From positions 1-64,000 of the forward strand of contig JAFDYV010000005.1 of the NCBI GenBank assembly GCA_018267275.1: 64,000 bases of DNA, written 5' to 3'. Origin of the DNA: Bacteroidota bacterium. Its GTDB lineage: Bacteria; Bacteroidota; Bacteroidia; Cytophagales; Cyclobacteriaceae. Below the pieces are notes generated by a model. That model did no database searches and was not told the origin of the DNA. It saw only the letters and a program-made list of their open reading frames with translations. Every line of letters begins with the position of its first letter. The stretch's first letter is position 1. Of the stretch, positions 8,240-17,413 are shown piece by piece. Both the position numbers and the translations under genes were made by a program.

Positions 8240-10141
8240 TTATGAATGGCCTACTTGCAGCCTGAGTGAGAATACGCTGCCCTCGCCCGGCTTACTGCGA
8301 ACCGAAATCGAACCTTGGTTGGTGGTCACAAATTCTTTCACTAAAATGAGGCCGAGTCCTACTCCTTTCTCATTCTGGGTGCCGACTTTTGAAAAATGAT
8401 TTTCGATCTTAAACAGTTTTTCCATATCTGGTGGCGCCATGCCCACACCAAAGTCCTGCACCGACAAGTGTACTTCGTTGGCAATAAGCTTAGCGGTGAT
8501 TAAAATGCTACTGTTTGCGTGACTGAACTTAATGGCATTGCTCAAAAGATTTCGCATAATCAAATGAAGGTGGTTAACATCTGCCCAAACCAACAGATCT
8601 TCAGGTATCTCCACCTCAAACGTGATTAACTTGTTTTTTGACACCTCCGTAAAAAGATTCACTTTTTCCAACACTACTTCGCGCAAAGCCACGTTTTGAA
8701 ATTGTGGCTTTATGCCTTTCAGTTGCGCGTTGGCCCAATGCAATAGGTTGTCCAAATCATTGTAAACGTAATCAAGATTTTTGCGTAAGTTCTTAGAAAT
8801 GTCAACGAATTCTTGTTGCGTGATGCTCTCAGTTCCCATTAGATTTACCAGGCCTTTCAAACCCGCCAGTGGACTGCGCATGTCGTGGCTGATAATGGAG
8901 AGAATTTTGTCCTTTGTTTTGTTGAGAATCTCCATTTGTCTCGATTGATCTTGGATCAACTCGTTTTGGACGGAGAGCATGCGGTTGGCTGCCTTGTTGC
9001 GTTGATTACTTTGGATCAAATTAAAAACCAGCAACGCCAATATCACCAATATACCAATGCCGACATACATCAATAGTCGCTGTGCCTTTAATTCATTTTC
9101 TTTGATCACGGCATCTTTGGTGAGCAGTTCAATTTGCGCGTTCTTGATTTCTGAATCATATCTGCTTTGGATGGATTGCGTAACGGCACCTCTGCGCTGC
9201 TCCGAAAGCGAGTCCTTTAACTGGTAGTGGCGCGTTTGAAATTCCATCGCTATGGTTAATTCGCCTTGGGCTTTGTAAGCATCTGACAACACGAGATAGG
9301 TAGACTCTAACTCGCTTGGGTACTTGAATTTTTTTGCCAGCAAGATGTTTTGGGTTAACAAGCTAATCGCTCGGTCGATTTGACCGAGCCTAATCAATGC
9401 CTTGCCAATTCGGTATTGGGTCGATACCCTTAAAAAGTTATTGTTTTGTTTGATCGCATTGGTGAGACACGTATCATAATGTTTCAGCGCTTCCCCAAAA
9501 TTCTTTTCTTCAAATGAAATATCACCCAACATTCGGTACGAAAACGAAGTGCGAAAAGAATCGTTATAATTTCCTTCTTGTGCCTGGCGCGTGTAGTATT
9601 TTGCCGAATCAAGTTTCCCCAACCGCAGATAGCAGAACGCAATGTTGTTTAAGCTGCGACTGATGCCGAGTCGATTTCCTTGTTCGGTTGCCAATTGAAG
9701 TGCTTCCTTAAAACTTCGCAACGAGTTTTCGTATTGCCTTTGTTCAAAATTGATGGCGCCAATGTTATTCAACGAATTGACGATTTCGTTTTTGTCACCC
9801 AGCTCTCGGTCGATTTTCAGCGCCTGGTTGGATGCATCCAACGCCTGCGAAAAGATGCCATTGCGATAGTAAATCCACCCAATATTTGCCAAGGTCATGG
9901 CCACGCCTCTTTTGTAGCCCAGTTGCTGAGCCTTTCGGTTAGCTTGCGTGGCTAAGCTTAGCGCCTCCTCGTTATCTGACTCTCGAATGGCCACACTCGC
10001 TTCATTCATAAAAAAAATCCGAAGCGTATCCTGGTCCGCTTTGTTGGCCAGGTTCATGAGGCTGTCAAAGCGCGATTGAGCCTCAGCAATTGCGAAGCAG
10101 ATGCATACAAAAAATAAGATGAATGGTGTGCGATGCAGCAT
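8240..10141 (-). CDS. TPR-containing membrane sensor histidine kinase
   Basis: A hybrid of a periplasmic TPR sensor and a histidine kinase. From the ATG at 10141 the protein has a signal peptide (MLHRTPFILFFVCICFAIAEAQ), about six tetratricopeptide repeats (for example ANIGWIYYRNG, NNIGAINFEQRQ, LNNIAFCYLRLG), a coiled stretch and one transmembrane helix (YVGIGILVILALLVFNLI). The kinase core follows: H box SIISHDMRSPL (phospho-accepting His about residue 419), N box NLLSNAIKFS, G1 DFGVGM and G2 GVGLGLIL. An upstream in-frame ATG at 10171 would add ten polar residues before the signal peptide and is less likely. No response regulator is adjacent, so the partner is encoded elsewhere. Such TPR kinases are abundant in Cytophagales; the signal sensed is unknown. 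Confidence 0.92.
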   Translation of the reverse strand: MLHRTPFILFFVCICFAIAEAQSRFDSLMNLANKADQDTLRIFFMNEASVAIRESDNEEALSLATQANRKAQQLGYKRGVAMTLANIGWIYYRNGIFSQALDASNQALKIDRELGDKNEIVNSLNNIGAINFEQRQYENSLRSFKEALQLATEQGNRLGISRSLNNIAFCYLRLGKLDSAKYYTRQAQEGNYNDSFRTSFSYRMLGDISFEEKNFGEALKHYDTCLTNAIKQNNNFLRVSTQYRIGKALIRLGQIDRAISLLTQNILLAKKFKYPSELESTYLVLSDAYKAQGELTIAMEFQTRHYQLKDSLSEQRRGAVTQSIQSRYDSEIKNAQIELLTKDAVIKENELKAQRLLMYVGIGILVILALLVFNLIQSNQRNKAANRMLSVQNELIQDQSRQMEILNKTKDKILSIISHDMRSPLAGLKGLVNLMGTESITQQEFVDISKNLRKNLDYVYNDLDNLLHWANAQLKGIKPQFQNVALREVVLEKVNLFTEVSKNKLITFEVEIPEDLLVWADVNHLHLIMRNLLSNAIKFSHANSSILITAKLIANEVHLSVQDFGVGMAPPDMEKLFKIENHFSKVGTQNEKGVGLGLILVKEFVTTNQGSISVRSKPGEGSVFSLRLQVGHS

Positions 10142-10257
10142 TTGGCGATTTCCAAAATTACCAGATTGCAACGCGACAAATCCTCAAAATTCCCACAAAA
10201 CCCTACACCATTTTGTTTTTAATTTAGTTTAAATAAATAGCTTTAAAATACTATAAA

Positions 10258-12735
10258 TCAGTGCTTTAAATAACGATAATTACACGATTCATCTGCTTCG
10301 ATACCGATTGGCATGCCGGGCGGTGCGGGTAGTATTTTTTCTGCCTTAAACTCATCTGGCTCTTCCTTTACCAAATCGACTAATGAAGCCAAGAATTGGA
10401 AGTGTCCTTTCCAGTTTTCATCTGCAGGACGGGCGGCAAGCCACAGTTGCAATTGCACCAATCGTTGCTTCACAATGGCCTTCGCCTGCACTGAGGTTTC
10501 CTCATCAACCAGCAGCTTGGCCAGGTTATTCATCAAGGCCAGGTTAGTACTCATTTGAATTCCTCCTTGTATCCCGGTTTGTGGGGTTGATTTGATGGTA
10601 GCATTCACCATCTTGTCGATCACAGTAGTGAGGGCGGGCAACTTGGGATCGCGCAGATTATGCTCAACCAAGCGGTTGGCCCGCGCAGGATTCAAAATCA
10701 GACCAAAGATCATGTCCGCTGTCGTCTCCGCGGCTGCTAACGGGTCAAAAGTTAATTCCGTTTTAATTTTCAGTAATTCGCGGTGGCGCGTATAGCCCAA
10801 CGGGCGCGGTGGAATGATTTTTAATAGATTTTCGGGTAATGCTAAAGCAGAAGGCTCAATGGTCTTGAGTAATGCATCCAATGCTTTTTGTTCTTGCTCG
10901 CTGGTAAGCATTTCGGTAACGGGTTGACCATCACCACGCAGCGCGTATCGGTAGTTGAGGCCACCGATCATCTTTACGGCTGCCTCGGCTTGGTAGCGGT
11001 GAAAAAAATAAATTGGCACCAGAACTTCTTCGAGCGAAGCCATGGGGGCGCCTGGCTTGATATTACGTTCACCAAAGTTTTTAAGCGCCAACTTGCGCAC
11101 GTCCATTACACGGTTTAGCTCGTCTACGGGATCTTTGCCATTGTCCCAAAGATGTGCGTAGGGATGTGCTCCGCCCTGCGGCCTCGCATCTTGGTCCGAT
11201 AAGAATGTTAGACCATCTTTAAGCGACTGTTGAATGATGTTGTTCAGTGCTTGTTCCTCATCCGTGCCTGGTGCAAAATCCTGATAGCCATAGGCAATTG
11301 ACACGTTATCGAATACTCCAATTTTGGTGTCGTAGGCTTCGCTTAAATCGATTTTTCCGTTTACAATTTTTGCGATAGGATGTGGATAGTCCATTACCGA
11401 TGCCATTTTCTCTGAACTGGAAGAATACGCGTGTGCCAAGCCGAGTGTGTGCCCTACCTCATGTGCGGCCAGTTGACGTAAACGCGTAAGCGCCATTTGC
11501 TCCATTTCTTTTGACACAGGCTTTCCGTCTTCGTAGGGGGCAAGTAATCCTTCGGCAATCAAGTAATCTTGACGCACCCGAAGCGACCCTAAAGTCACAT
11601 GCCCTTTTATGATTTCACCCGTGCGCGGGTCCGTTACGCTACTTCCGTACGACCAACCACGTGTCGATCGATGTACCCAGTTTATCACATTGTAACGCAC
11701 ATCCATGGGGTCGGCATCTTCCGGTAACAACTCCACCCGAAATGCATCTTTGTAACCTGCGACCGTAAAAGCTTGGTTCCACCAGCGCGCGCCATCCATC
11801 AATGCGGAGCGAATAGGTTCCGGTGCACCGGGATCCATATAATATACAATTGGCTTCACCGGTTCGCTTACCGCAGCACCGGGGTCTTTTTTTGACAACC
11901 GATGCCGCGTAATGAATCTCTTTTCCAACGACTCGCTGATGGGTGTTGCATAATCATAAAACGAAAAACTGAAATAACCTGCGCGTGGATCAAACCTGCG
12001 GGGCTTATAACCATTGTCGGGCAGTTGCACGAACGATTGGTGCTCGCGAACAGTCACGCTGGTGGCCGTGGGTGTTACGCTTCTGATGTAACCACCCGTT
12101 GGTTGACCTGTAAAGGTAAGTGTCACCTCAAATTCCGTGTTCATTGGAAAGTTTTTGGTGCGCGGCAGGTAAAGCGCTGATCGGGATTTATCTAACGAAT
12201 AGTTACCTTGCTGTTGTGCCTTCAGTGTGCCAGCCACATCGTGCACATCCTGCAATAAGAAATCAGTGGCATCCACCAGCACCTTCCCTCCTTCTTCGGC
12301 CAGTGAAGTGAATCCCCACAACACCGACTGTGCGAAAGACTGTTCCACAGCTTTGCGTTCCGCTTCACTGTTGCTACGGGCGCGATAGAAGTAATTCAAC
12401 TCAGTGAGAAGTACCTTGTTGCCACGTTTTTCAAATTTTACCACGCGCTCTTTGCCCATTTGATTCCTGTCTAACCCAATATCATTTGAGCCCACTGCAG
12501 CTGTCAATGATTCTACATGCAACAGTTCGGTATCGAATTTATCGATTACCAAAAAGATCTTGTCCTGCTTTTCATCGTAGTAAAAGTCAAAAAAGCCCGC
12601 ATATTTTTTCATGCCCGTAACTTTGGCTTCAATGGCCGTAAGTGCTGCTGCCGGCATTGATTCCTGTTTCTTTTTTTGTGCAAGAACATTGAGCGAGACA
12701 AAAATTACGATGATAAATAGCGCGATACGATTCAT
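10258..12735 (-). CDS. Exported zinc metalloprotease of the DUF5117/DUF4953 type
   Basis: An 825-residue protein with a signal peptide (MNRIALFIIVIFVSLNVLAQ). The N-terminal half matches the all-beta DUF5117-like region (GFFDFYYDEKQDKIFLVI). The catalytic part contains the metzincin zinc motif HEVGHTLGLAH, with His425, Glu426, His429 and His435, followed by a Met-turn candidate SVMDYP (Met448). These features place it among the zinc-dependent metalloproteases (DUF4953, M10-like clan) that are widespread in Bacteroidota. The likely site of action is the periplasm or surface; substrates are unknown. The C-terminal region (about 600-800) is helical. It is co-directional with the kinase at 8240-10141, with about 115 bases between them and no convincing terminator, so co-transcription is possible but unproven. 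Confidence 0.92.
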   Translation of the reverse strand: MNRIALFIIVIFVSLNVLAQKKKQESMPAAALTAIEAKVTGMKKYAGFFDFYYDEKQDKIFLVIDKFDTELLHVESLTAAVGSNDIGLDRNQMGKERVVKFEKRGNKVLLTELNYFYRARSNSEAERKAVEQSFAQSVLWGFTSLAEEGGKVLVDATDFLLQDVHDVAGTLKAQQQGNYSLDKSRSALYLPRTKNFPMNTEFEVTLTFTGQPTGGYIRSVTPTATSVTVREHQSFVQLPDNGYKPRRFDPRAGYFSFSFYDYATPISESLEKRFITRHRLSKKDPGAAVSEPVKPIVYYMDPGAPEPIRSALMDGARWWNQAFTVAGYKDAFRVELLPEDADPMDVRYNVINWVHRSTRGWSYGSSVTDPRTGEIIKGHVTLGSLRVRQDYLIAEGLLAPYEDGKPVSKEMEQMALTRLRQLAAHEVGHTLGLAHAYSSSSEKMASVMDYPHPIAKIVNGKIDLSEAYDTKIGVFDNVSIAYGYQDFAPGTDEEQALNNIIQQSLKDGLTFLSDQDARPQGGAHPYAHLWDNGKDPVDELNRVMDVRKLALKNFGERNIKPGAPMASLEEVLVPIYFFHRYQAEAAVKMIGGLNYRYALRGDGQPVTEMLTSEQEQKALDALLKTIEPSALALPENLLKIIPPRPLGYTRHRELLKIKTELTFDPLAAAETTADMIFGLILNPARANRLVEHNLRDPKLPALTTVIDKMVNATIKSTPQTGIQGGIQMSTNLALMNNLAKLLVDEETSVQAKAIVKQRLVQLQLWLAARPADENWKGHFQFLASLVDLVKEEPDEFKAEKILPAPPGMPIGIEADESCNYRYLKH

Positions 12736-12814
12736 AATTTTATTGATTGAATGGAAAGCTAACGAAAAGACATGATCTTTAGAACAAGAGGATTTTAAAT
12801 GGTTCTCAAGAGGG

Positions 12815-14368
12815 TTAAATGGGAGCCTTATATTCTCTCTTTAGAACCGCCATCGCAGCATTGTGCCCGGGTATACCACTTACACCACCGCCTCGGATAG
12901 CACCAGCACCACAAATAAAGATTCGAGGATCATCGGTCTCTACACCCCAACCGGGTGTTTCTCCATCTTCGCGGAAAGGGAATGTCAAATCGCGGTGAAA
13001 GATGTTACCCCGCGGCAACCCAATTGCAGATTCAATATCTTGGGGCGTCTTCGCTTCAATGGCAAGCTCGCCACTGGGCAATTGCGCGAGCACTGATTCA
13101 ATGGGGTCAACCAGGTATTGATTCAACGAGCGAAGTGCAGATTTTAATGCCGCTGCCTTTCGAATATCATGATTTTCGTCAAACAGTGATGCGGGCGTGT
13201 GCAACCCAAAAAGCGTCAATGTGTGATACCCCTGCTGTTGCAGCTCCGCACTAAGAATGGTGGGGTCTGTTAGTGTATGACAATAAATTTCTGATGGCAA
13301 AAATTCCGGTAAATTCCCAGCCTCAGCATCTCTATAGGCCGATTCGAGCTGGGAGAAGCTTTCATTAATATGGAATGTTCCTGCAAACGCTTGATGCGGA
13401 TCAGCGCCTGACTTCAACCTGGGCAAGCGCTTCACCAACATGTTGATTTTCATCTGCGATCCATCCAAACTGTTGGGAATTGGCTTTCCGCGCAAGCGTG
13501 CCAACGTCTGGGGTGCCGCATTTGAAAGTACATATTGGGCTGACACTTTTTGACCATCTTCCAGTGAGACAACAACTTCCGAATTGTCTGATTGGATTTG
13601 CACGGCTCGTGTGCCTGTTGTGATTTGAACGCCCGAAAGCTTGGCGACCCGCTCTAACTCACTCACCAAGGCACCCATGCCACCTTGCGGCACTTTCCAT
13701 TCACCATTACCGTTACCGATCAGGTGATACAGAAAGCACTTGTTGGCGTGCAATGAAAAAGCAGAAGTGAAGGTGCCAATAAGTGCATCTGTCAGCACCA
13801 CACCACGCACAATGTCGCTCTTGAACCGGGAAGTGATTGCCTCGCCTATCGGGCACTCTATCAACGTTTCCCACAATTCGGGAGATGCCGTTTGCTTTTT
13901 TAGTTCACTGCGTGAGGGCAACGGTTGCAGTAACGTAGGTGCCATTCGCTGCGCAAACTCCTCAATCGCTCCATAAAATTTTTTCCATGCCTTCATCTCA
14001 AATTCGCCATCGGGCAAAGCTAAAAATGAATGAGTAGTTGCCTCGTCCCACACGCGTGAAACATGGAGCCCGAGATCTTTTCCGTCAGATACAAAAGGCG
14101 TGTAACTTGCTACGCGCCTCGACAAGGTTTTAAAATTCAAATTGAGGTCCGTAACAATTTTATCAGGCAACAGCGACACGAGGTAAGCGTAGCGAGATAG
14201 TCGCGCATCAAAATTGGGAAATACGCGCACGCTTGCTGTGGCCCCGCCCAGTTCACTGTTGGCTTCCAGTACTAAGACTTTTCTTCCCGCTTTCGCCAAA
14301 TACGTGGCTGCGACTAAGCCATTGTGGCCCGCCCCAATGATTACTATGTCAAACTTTTTGGTACTCAT
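12815..14368 (-). CDS. Phytoene-desaturase-like NAD(P)/FAD-dependent oxidoreductase
   Basis: A 517-residue flavoprotein. The dinucleotide-binding fold starts at residue 7 (DIVIIGAGHNGLVAATYLAKAG, Gly12-x-Gly14-x-x-Gly17) and is followed by the acidic strand end VLVLEAN and LGGATAS. The C-terminal FAD signature is IFICGAGAIRGGGVSGIPGHNAA. This is the pattern of the CrtI/PYROXD2-like branch of the amine oxidase superfamily. PYROXD2-like members are often annotated as phytoene desaturases without evidence of carotenoid activity, and no carotenoid genes (crtB, crtY) lie nearby, so a carotenoid role should not be assumed. There is no signal peptide, so it is cytoplasmic. It is divergent from the sigma factor gene at 14505. 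Confidence 0.88.
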   Translation of the reverse strand: MSTKKFDIVIIGAGHNGLVAATYLAKAGRKVLVLEANSELGGATASVRVFPNFDARLSRYAYLVSLLPDKIVTDLNLNFKTLSRRVASYTPFVSDGKDLGLHVSRVWDEATTHSFLALPDGEFEMKAWKKFYGAIEEFAQRMAPTLLQPLPSRSELKKQTASPELWETLIECPIGEAITSRFKSDIVRGVVLTDALIGTFTSAFSLHANKCFLYHLIGNGNGEWKVPQGGMGALVSELERVAKLSGVQITTGTRAVQIQSDNSEVVVSLEDGQKVSAQYVLSNAAPQTLARLRGKPIPNSLDGSQMKINMLVKRLPRLKSGADPHQAFAGTFHINESFSQLESAYRDAEAGNLPEFLPSEIYCHTLTDPTILSAELQQQGYHTLTLFGLHTPASLFDENHDIRKAAALKSALRSLNQYLVDPIESVLAQLPSGELAIEAKTPQDIESAIGLPRGNIFHRDLTFPFREDGETPGWGVETDDPRIFICGAGAIRGGGVSGIPGHNAAMAVLKREYKAPI

Positions 14369-14504
14369 TTATATTAAAACAGATTTCTTTTCAGCGATAA
14401 AACTAATGAAAGTTTATATCAAATTGTTTGGCTCATCGAAATGTAAAAAGAATCATTTGTGACTTTCGTTAATCCTTTGCATTATTACTGTAAACCGCCC
14501 CAGC

Positions 14505-15065
14505 ATGACGGACGAAGAAATCCGCACCGAGCAGGAGATCATCGAGCGAGCGAAGAAAGACCCGCAAGCGTTTGGGGAAATCTATGAACGGTACTTCGAC
14601 CGTATTTTTAACTTTCTATACAGGCAAACAGATGATGAAGCGGTGGCAGGTGATTTGTGTTCACAAACCTTTGTGAATGCATTGAACCATTTAAATCGTT
14701 ACGAATTCCGGGGCTTCCCATTTTCGGCCTGGCTATATAAAATTGCCGGAAATGAGGTGAATAAGTTTTATCGCAAAAACAAGGGTAAAAAGGTTTTCAG
14801 CATAGAAGAAGTAAAAGTACGCGAACTGATGGAGCAGGCCAATGACGATTGGGACGAAGAAATGGTAAACCGCGTCATTACTTACATGAATGAACTACCA
14901 ACCGAAATGGTACAGGTTTTAGAGCTTCGTTTTTTTGAAGATAAAGACTTTAAAGAAATTGCATTTATTTTGGATATTACCGAGAGCGGAGCAAAAATGA
15001 GAACTTACCGTGCTTTAGATCGGCTACGGCAACAATTTAACTTGAGAGTGAAATACGATGGGTAG
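14505..15065 (+). CDS. ECF-family RNA polymerase sigma factor
   Basis: A 186-residue sigma-70 family protein with only regions 2 and 4. Region 2 (about residues 22-95) contains GEIYERYFDRIFNFLYRQ, the DLCSQTFVNAL core-binding helix and SAWLYKIAGNEVNKFYRKNK. Region 4 (about 125-178) contains LPTEMVQVLELRFFEDKDFKEIAFIL and the recognition helix ITESGAKMRTYRALDRL. This is the layout of extracytoplasmic-function sigma factors, which redirect RNA polymerase to stress or envelope promoters. The stop codon overlaps the start of the next gene by eight bases, so the two are translationally coupled. This suggests the downstream membrane protein may control or assist this sigma factor. No anti-sigma with a zinc motif or FecR domain is visible. 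Confidence 0.93.
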   Translation: MTDEEIRTEQEIIERAKKDPQAFGEIYERYFDRIFNFLYRQTDDEAVAGDLCSQTFVNALNHLNRYEFRGFPFSAWLYKIAGNEVNKFYRKNKGKKVFSIEEVKVRELMEQANDDWDEEMVNRVITYMNELPTEMVQVLELRFFEDKDFKEIAFILDITESGAKMRTYRALDRLRQQFNLRVKYDG

Positions 15066-15321
15066 GCATGAGATACGGATGCGCAGACAACGTACCCCCG
15101 CCCGTGGCAGCGAGCGGTATCGGAACTACAATGCCGTCTTGAAACAGCACGAGCAAGACATGCGCTTAAAAAAAATCCTTCGGGTGTTTACTTACTTTTT
15201 GTTGATAGCGCTGATCACCATTCTACTGGTAATTGTTATGAGATGGGAGAAGCGACAGCAAGCGAAACCTAAAACTACTTCAAGTTTGTCTTCTAAAGTA
15301 GAATCATTCTACCGTAAGTAA
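15058..15321 (+). CDS. Small single-pass membrane protein coupled to the ECF sigma factor
   Basis: An 87-residue protein whose ATG lies inside the last codons of the sigma factor gene (8-base overlap). The N-terminal half is strongly basic (MGRHEIRMRRQRTPARGSER), there is one clear transmembrane segment (about residues 43-62, FTYFLLIALITILLVIVM), and the tail is short and basic-polar. The basic-inside rule places the N-terminus in the cytoplasm. It has none of the conserved Cys/His residues of ZAS anti-sigma factors. The coupling suggests a role in tethering or sequestering the sigma factor, but this rests on position only; I do not recognise the family. Confidence 0.7.
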   Translation: MGRHEIRMRRQRTPARGSERYRNYNAVLKQHEQDMRLKKILRVFTYFLLIALITILLVIVMRWEKRQQAKPKTTSSLSSKVESFYRK

Positions 15322-15514
15322 AGCATCATTCCGGCATTTATTACACCGGCTCCAGCGAAATCATTGAGTATCTAAAATCAGTCGTACTAAAAATCATTGC
15401 TTAATTCACTTACAAAAATTCGAGAGCAAAAGTGTCTTTTTGCTTAGCGTTGAATTCTGGATTCAGAAGCTGCTTCACACCTTAAATCTAAAACCTCATT
15501 TAAACTCACTTTTT

Positions 15515-16207
15515 ATGGAAACCAAGAAGTACGCGAGTAAAGATTTACACGCACAACGGAAAAAGTTTTTTTTGATTGGTCTTAGTTTAGCACTTGCCAT
15601 GGTGATCACAGCTTTTGAATGGACGACCCCTAAGCGAATAAAACAGCGTCCGCATCCTGAACCGATAGCACAAGAGTTGGTATTGGTCTCACATATCACG
15701 GATTTTAACACTCCTACACCGCCTCCCATCCCCAAAGTTGAAATAAAAATTGAACCAAAGCGGCAAAGTCCGACCGAAATCACTACGGTGCCCGATGATA
15801 GAAATCTTTCCGACCCTGATCCAAGTATTGAGCCAACAGAATATCTAAAACCAAATCCAATTGAAATCCCTCATAAACCTGAAGAAACAGATTCAATTTT
15901 AGTGATTGCTGAAAGGAACCCCGAACCAATTGATGGTTATAAGGACTTCTATCGAGCTGTCGGAGAAAACTTAAAGTACCCCAACCAAGCAAAGCGGACA
16001 GGTACTGAAGGGCAAGTCATTATCCAGTTTGTCATAAACAAAGTTGGAGAACCCATGGACTTTAAGGTATTAAAAGGAATTGGTGCAGGGTGTGATGAAG
16101 AAGCAATTCGTGTAATTGCTAAATCGAAATGGGTTCCTGGAAGGCAACGTGGTCAACCGGTAAAAGTTCGAATGACCCTCCCAGTAATATTTAAGCTTTC
16201 GAACTAA
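15515..16207 (+). CDS. TonB-family energy transducer
   Basis: Starting at the ATG at 15515 (METKKYASKD) the protein has about 230 residues. It has a short cytoplasmic N-terminus, a transmembrane anchor (FFLIGLSLALAMVITAFEW), a Pro-rich and Glu/Lys-rich periplasmic spacer (PTPPPIPKVEIKIEPK onward) and a C-terminal TonB domain. That domain includes YPNQAKRTGTEGQVIIQFVINKVGEPMDFKVLKGIGAGCDEEAIRVI and ends in the typical strand MTLPVIFKL. It links the proton-motive-force complex ExbB/ExbD to outer-membrane TonB-dependent receptors such as the SusC at 19018-22314. ExbB/ExbD are not in the window. An upstream in-frame start at 15440 would add an implausible 25 residues. A hairpin-like sequence sits at 15424-15444 in the leader. 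The gene converges on the esterase gene at 16253, with a shared terminator between them. Confidence 0.9.
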   Translation: METKKYASKDLHAQRKKFFLIGLSLALAMVITAFEWTTPKRIKQRPHPEPIAQELVLVSHITDFNTPTPPPIPKVEIKIEPKRQSPTEITTVPDDRNLSDPDPSIEPTEYLKPNPIEIPHKPEETDSILVIAERNPEPIDGYKDFYRAVGENLKYPNQAKRTGTEGQVIIQFVINKVGEPMDFKVLKGIGAGCDEEAIRVIAKSKWVPGRQRGQPVKVRMTLPVIFKLSN

Positions 16208-16211
16208 TAAA

Positions 16212-16246
16212 AAATATCAGCCGAAATTTCGGCTGACATTTTTTAT
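16212..16246. terminator. Bidirectional terminator between the TonB-like gene and the phosphodiesterase-like gene
   Basis: A perfect 20-base palindrome (16217-16236, arms TCAGCCGAAA and TTTCGGCTGA) is flanked by an A run on the left and a T run on the right. It therefore forms a terminator hairpin with a U tract in both directions. It sits in the 45-base gap between two convergent genes. Confidence 0.85.
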
Positions 16247-16252
16247 AAAACA

Positions 16253-17341
16253 CTATTTGCCCAGGACCTTGTTAATCGGATCTCCTGGCTTAGAGTCGTT
16301 TACGAAATCCAACCCAAGCAATGCTGCTATCGTTTGAGCGATCTGATTTTGATACAGTGGAGGAGTATTCTTCATTTCACCCCCAGCAGGTGTGTCAGGA
16401 CCTAAGAAGGCAAACCATATCTGACTTGCCTCGGGAATTTTTTGCCCGTGGTGCTTCCATCCTTCTGCATCTGCACCCCGGCCATGATCGCAAGTAACAA
16501 TGATGGTGGTTTTGTTCTTGTACGCAGGCTCTGACTGCACATAATCCCACAATTCACTCAAGAACCGATCGGTGTAATGAGCCGCATTCAAATACGCGCC
16601 ATACTCGCCACCATGCGCAAAATCATCAGTCTCGTCAAATGCAAAATAAATCACACGCGGCTTATTCTTTTTCATGTACTCCAAACCATAATAGAAAGTA
16701 AAAGCATCGAGACGCACATCGCCCAAGGGGTTGGGTAAAGACTTTGTCAATTGGTTTAACATCATTTCTCGTTCATTCGGTTTTGTATCCTTGATGGGTT
16801 CCCAACCAGTGCTGACGAACACGCCACTTCGTTTGTCATTAATGATGTACGGAAATACATCCCACGAGGTGAAGGCTGCTACTTTGCCTTTAAATCCAGC
16901 TTGTGCATTAATAAATTCGAGCACATTCTTATTGGGGTTATAAAACTTATCATTGCTGTGCACGCGCTCGTTATCGGCATGGCCGGTAAGCAATTCATTG
17001 TATCCCGGATACGAGAACAGTTGATTGTTGGTAACATCAACATTACTACCAACCGCGCGGTTTCCATACAACTGACCTTTCGCAGCAATGGTCGTCCAGA
17101 AAAAAGGAAGCAGCGCCTTTCTTCGTTCTGAAATATCGTTGCGCCAGAACTTTTCTTTCAACTTACCATCTTTCAAGTGCTGTTGTTGCTTCATAGACGA
17201 AGAATCAGCTCCGTTAAAGATTTCTTGCCACCGCATACCATCCAACGTAATGAGGATGACATTCTCTGTTTTTGTTTTTTGTGCATAGCCGGCAATGCTG
17301 GCCGCCATCAAGCATATAAGCAGTATTATTCGATTCTTCAT
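16253..17341 (-). CDS. Exported alkaline-phosphatase-superfamily phosphoesterase (NPP/phosphodiesterase-like)
   Basis: A 362-residue protein with a signal peptide ending near AGYAQ (residue 21). Metal and nucleophile motifs of the alkaline phosphatase superfamily are visible: VILITLDGMRW (Asp34), FSYPGYNELLTG, where Ser110 aligns with the nucleophilic Thr of nucleotide pyrophosphatases (TFPNLYTLVTG in that family), DETDDFAHGG and TCDHGRG. It is thus a probable periplasmic or surface phosphoester or phosphonoester hydrolase. It lies 72 bases downstream of susD, beyond a strong hairpin, so it belongs to the SusCD transcription unit with attenuated read-through. In that context, release of a phosphonate or phosphate headgroup from a captured substrate is a reasonable proposal. 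The leaving group and specificity cannot be read from the sequence. Confidence 0.87.
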   Translation of the reverse strand: MKNRIILLICLMAASIAGYAQKTKTENVILITLDGMRWQEIFNGADSSSMKQQQHLKDGKLKEKFWRNDISERRKALLPFFWTTIAAKGQLYGNRAVGSNVDVTNNQLFSYPGYNELLTGHADNERVHSNDKFYNPNKNVLEFINAQAGFKGKVAAFTSWDVFPYIINDKRSGVFVSTGWEPIKDTKPNEREMMLNQLTKSLPNPLGDVRLDAFTFYYGLEYMKKNKPRVIYFAFDETDDFAHGGEYGAYLNAAHYTDRFLSELWDYVQSEPAYKNKTTIIVTCDHGRGADAEGWKHHGQKIPEASQIWFAFLGPDTPAGGEMKNTPPLYQNQIAQTIAALLGLDFVNDSKPGDPINKVLGK

Positions 17342-17354
17342 TCTAATTTGGGTT

Positions 17355-17389
17355 AAAAAAGATCCGGAGGCCTAAGAGGCACTCCGGAA
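17355..17389 (-). terminator. Strong hairpin between susD and the phosphoesterase gene
   Basis: On the plus strand, TCCGGAGGCCT (17363-17373) pairs with AGGC-A-CTCCGGA (17377-17388) with one bulged A and a 3-base loop. Read on the minus strand the hairpin is followed by a T run (plus A run 17355-17360). It sits directly after susD, so it would end or attenuate susCD transcripts and lower expression of the esterase gene. Confidence 0.8.
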
Positions 17390-17413
17390 ATTTTGAACTA
17401 ACACATTGACAAA

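Noticed and set aside
12815..14368. Carotenoid biosynthesis gene
   Set aside because: The protein fits the PYROXD2-like branch and no other crt gene is nearby.
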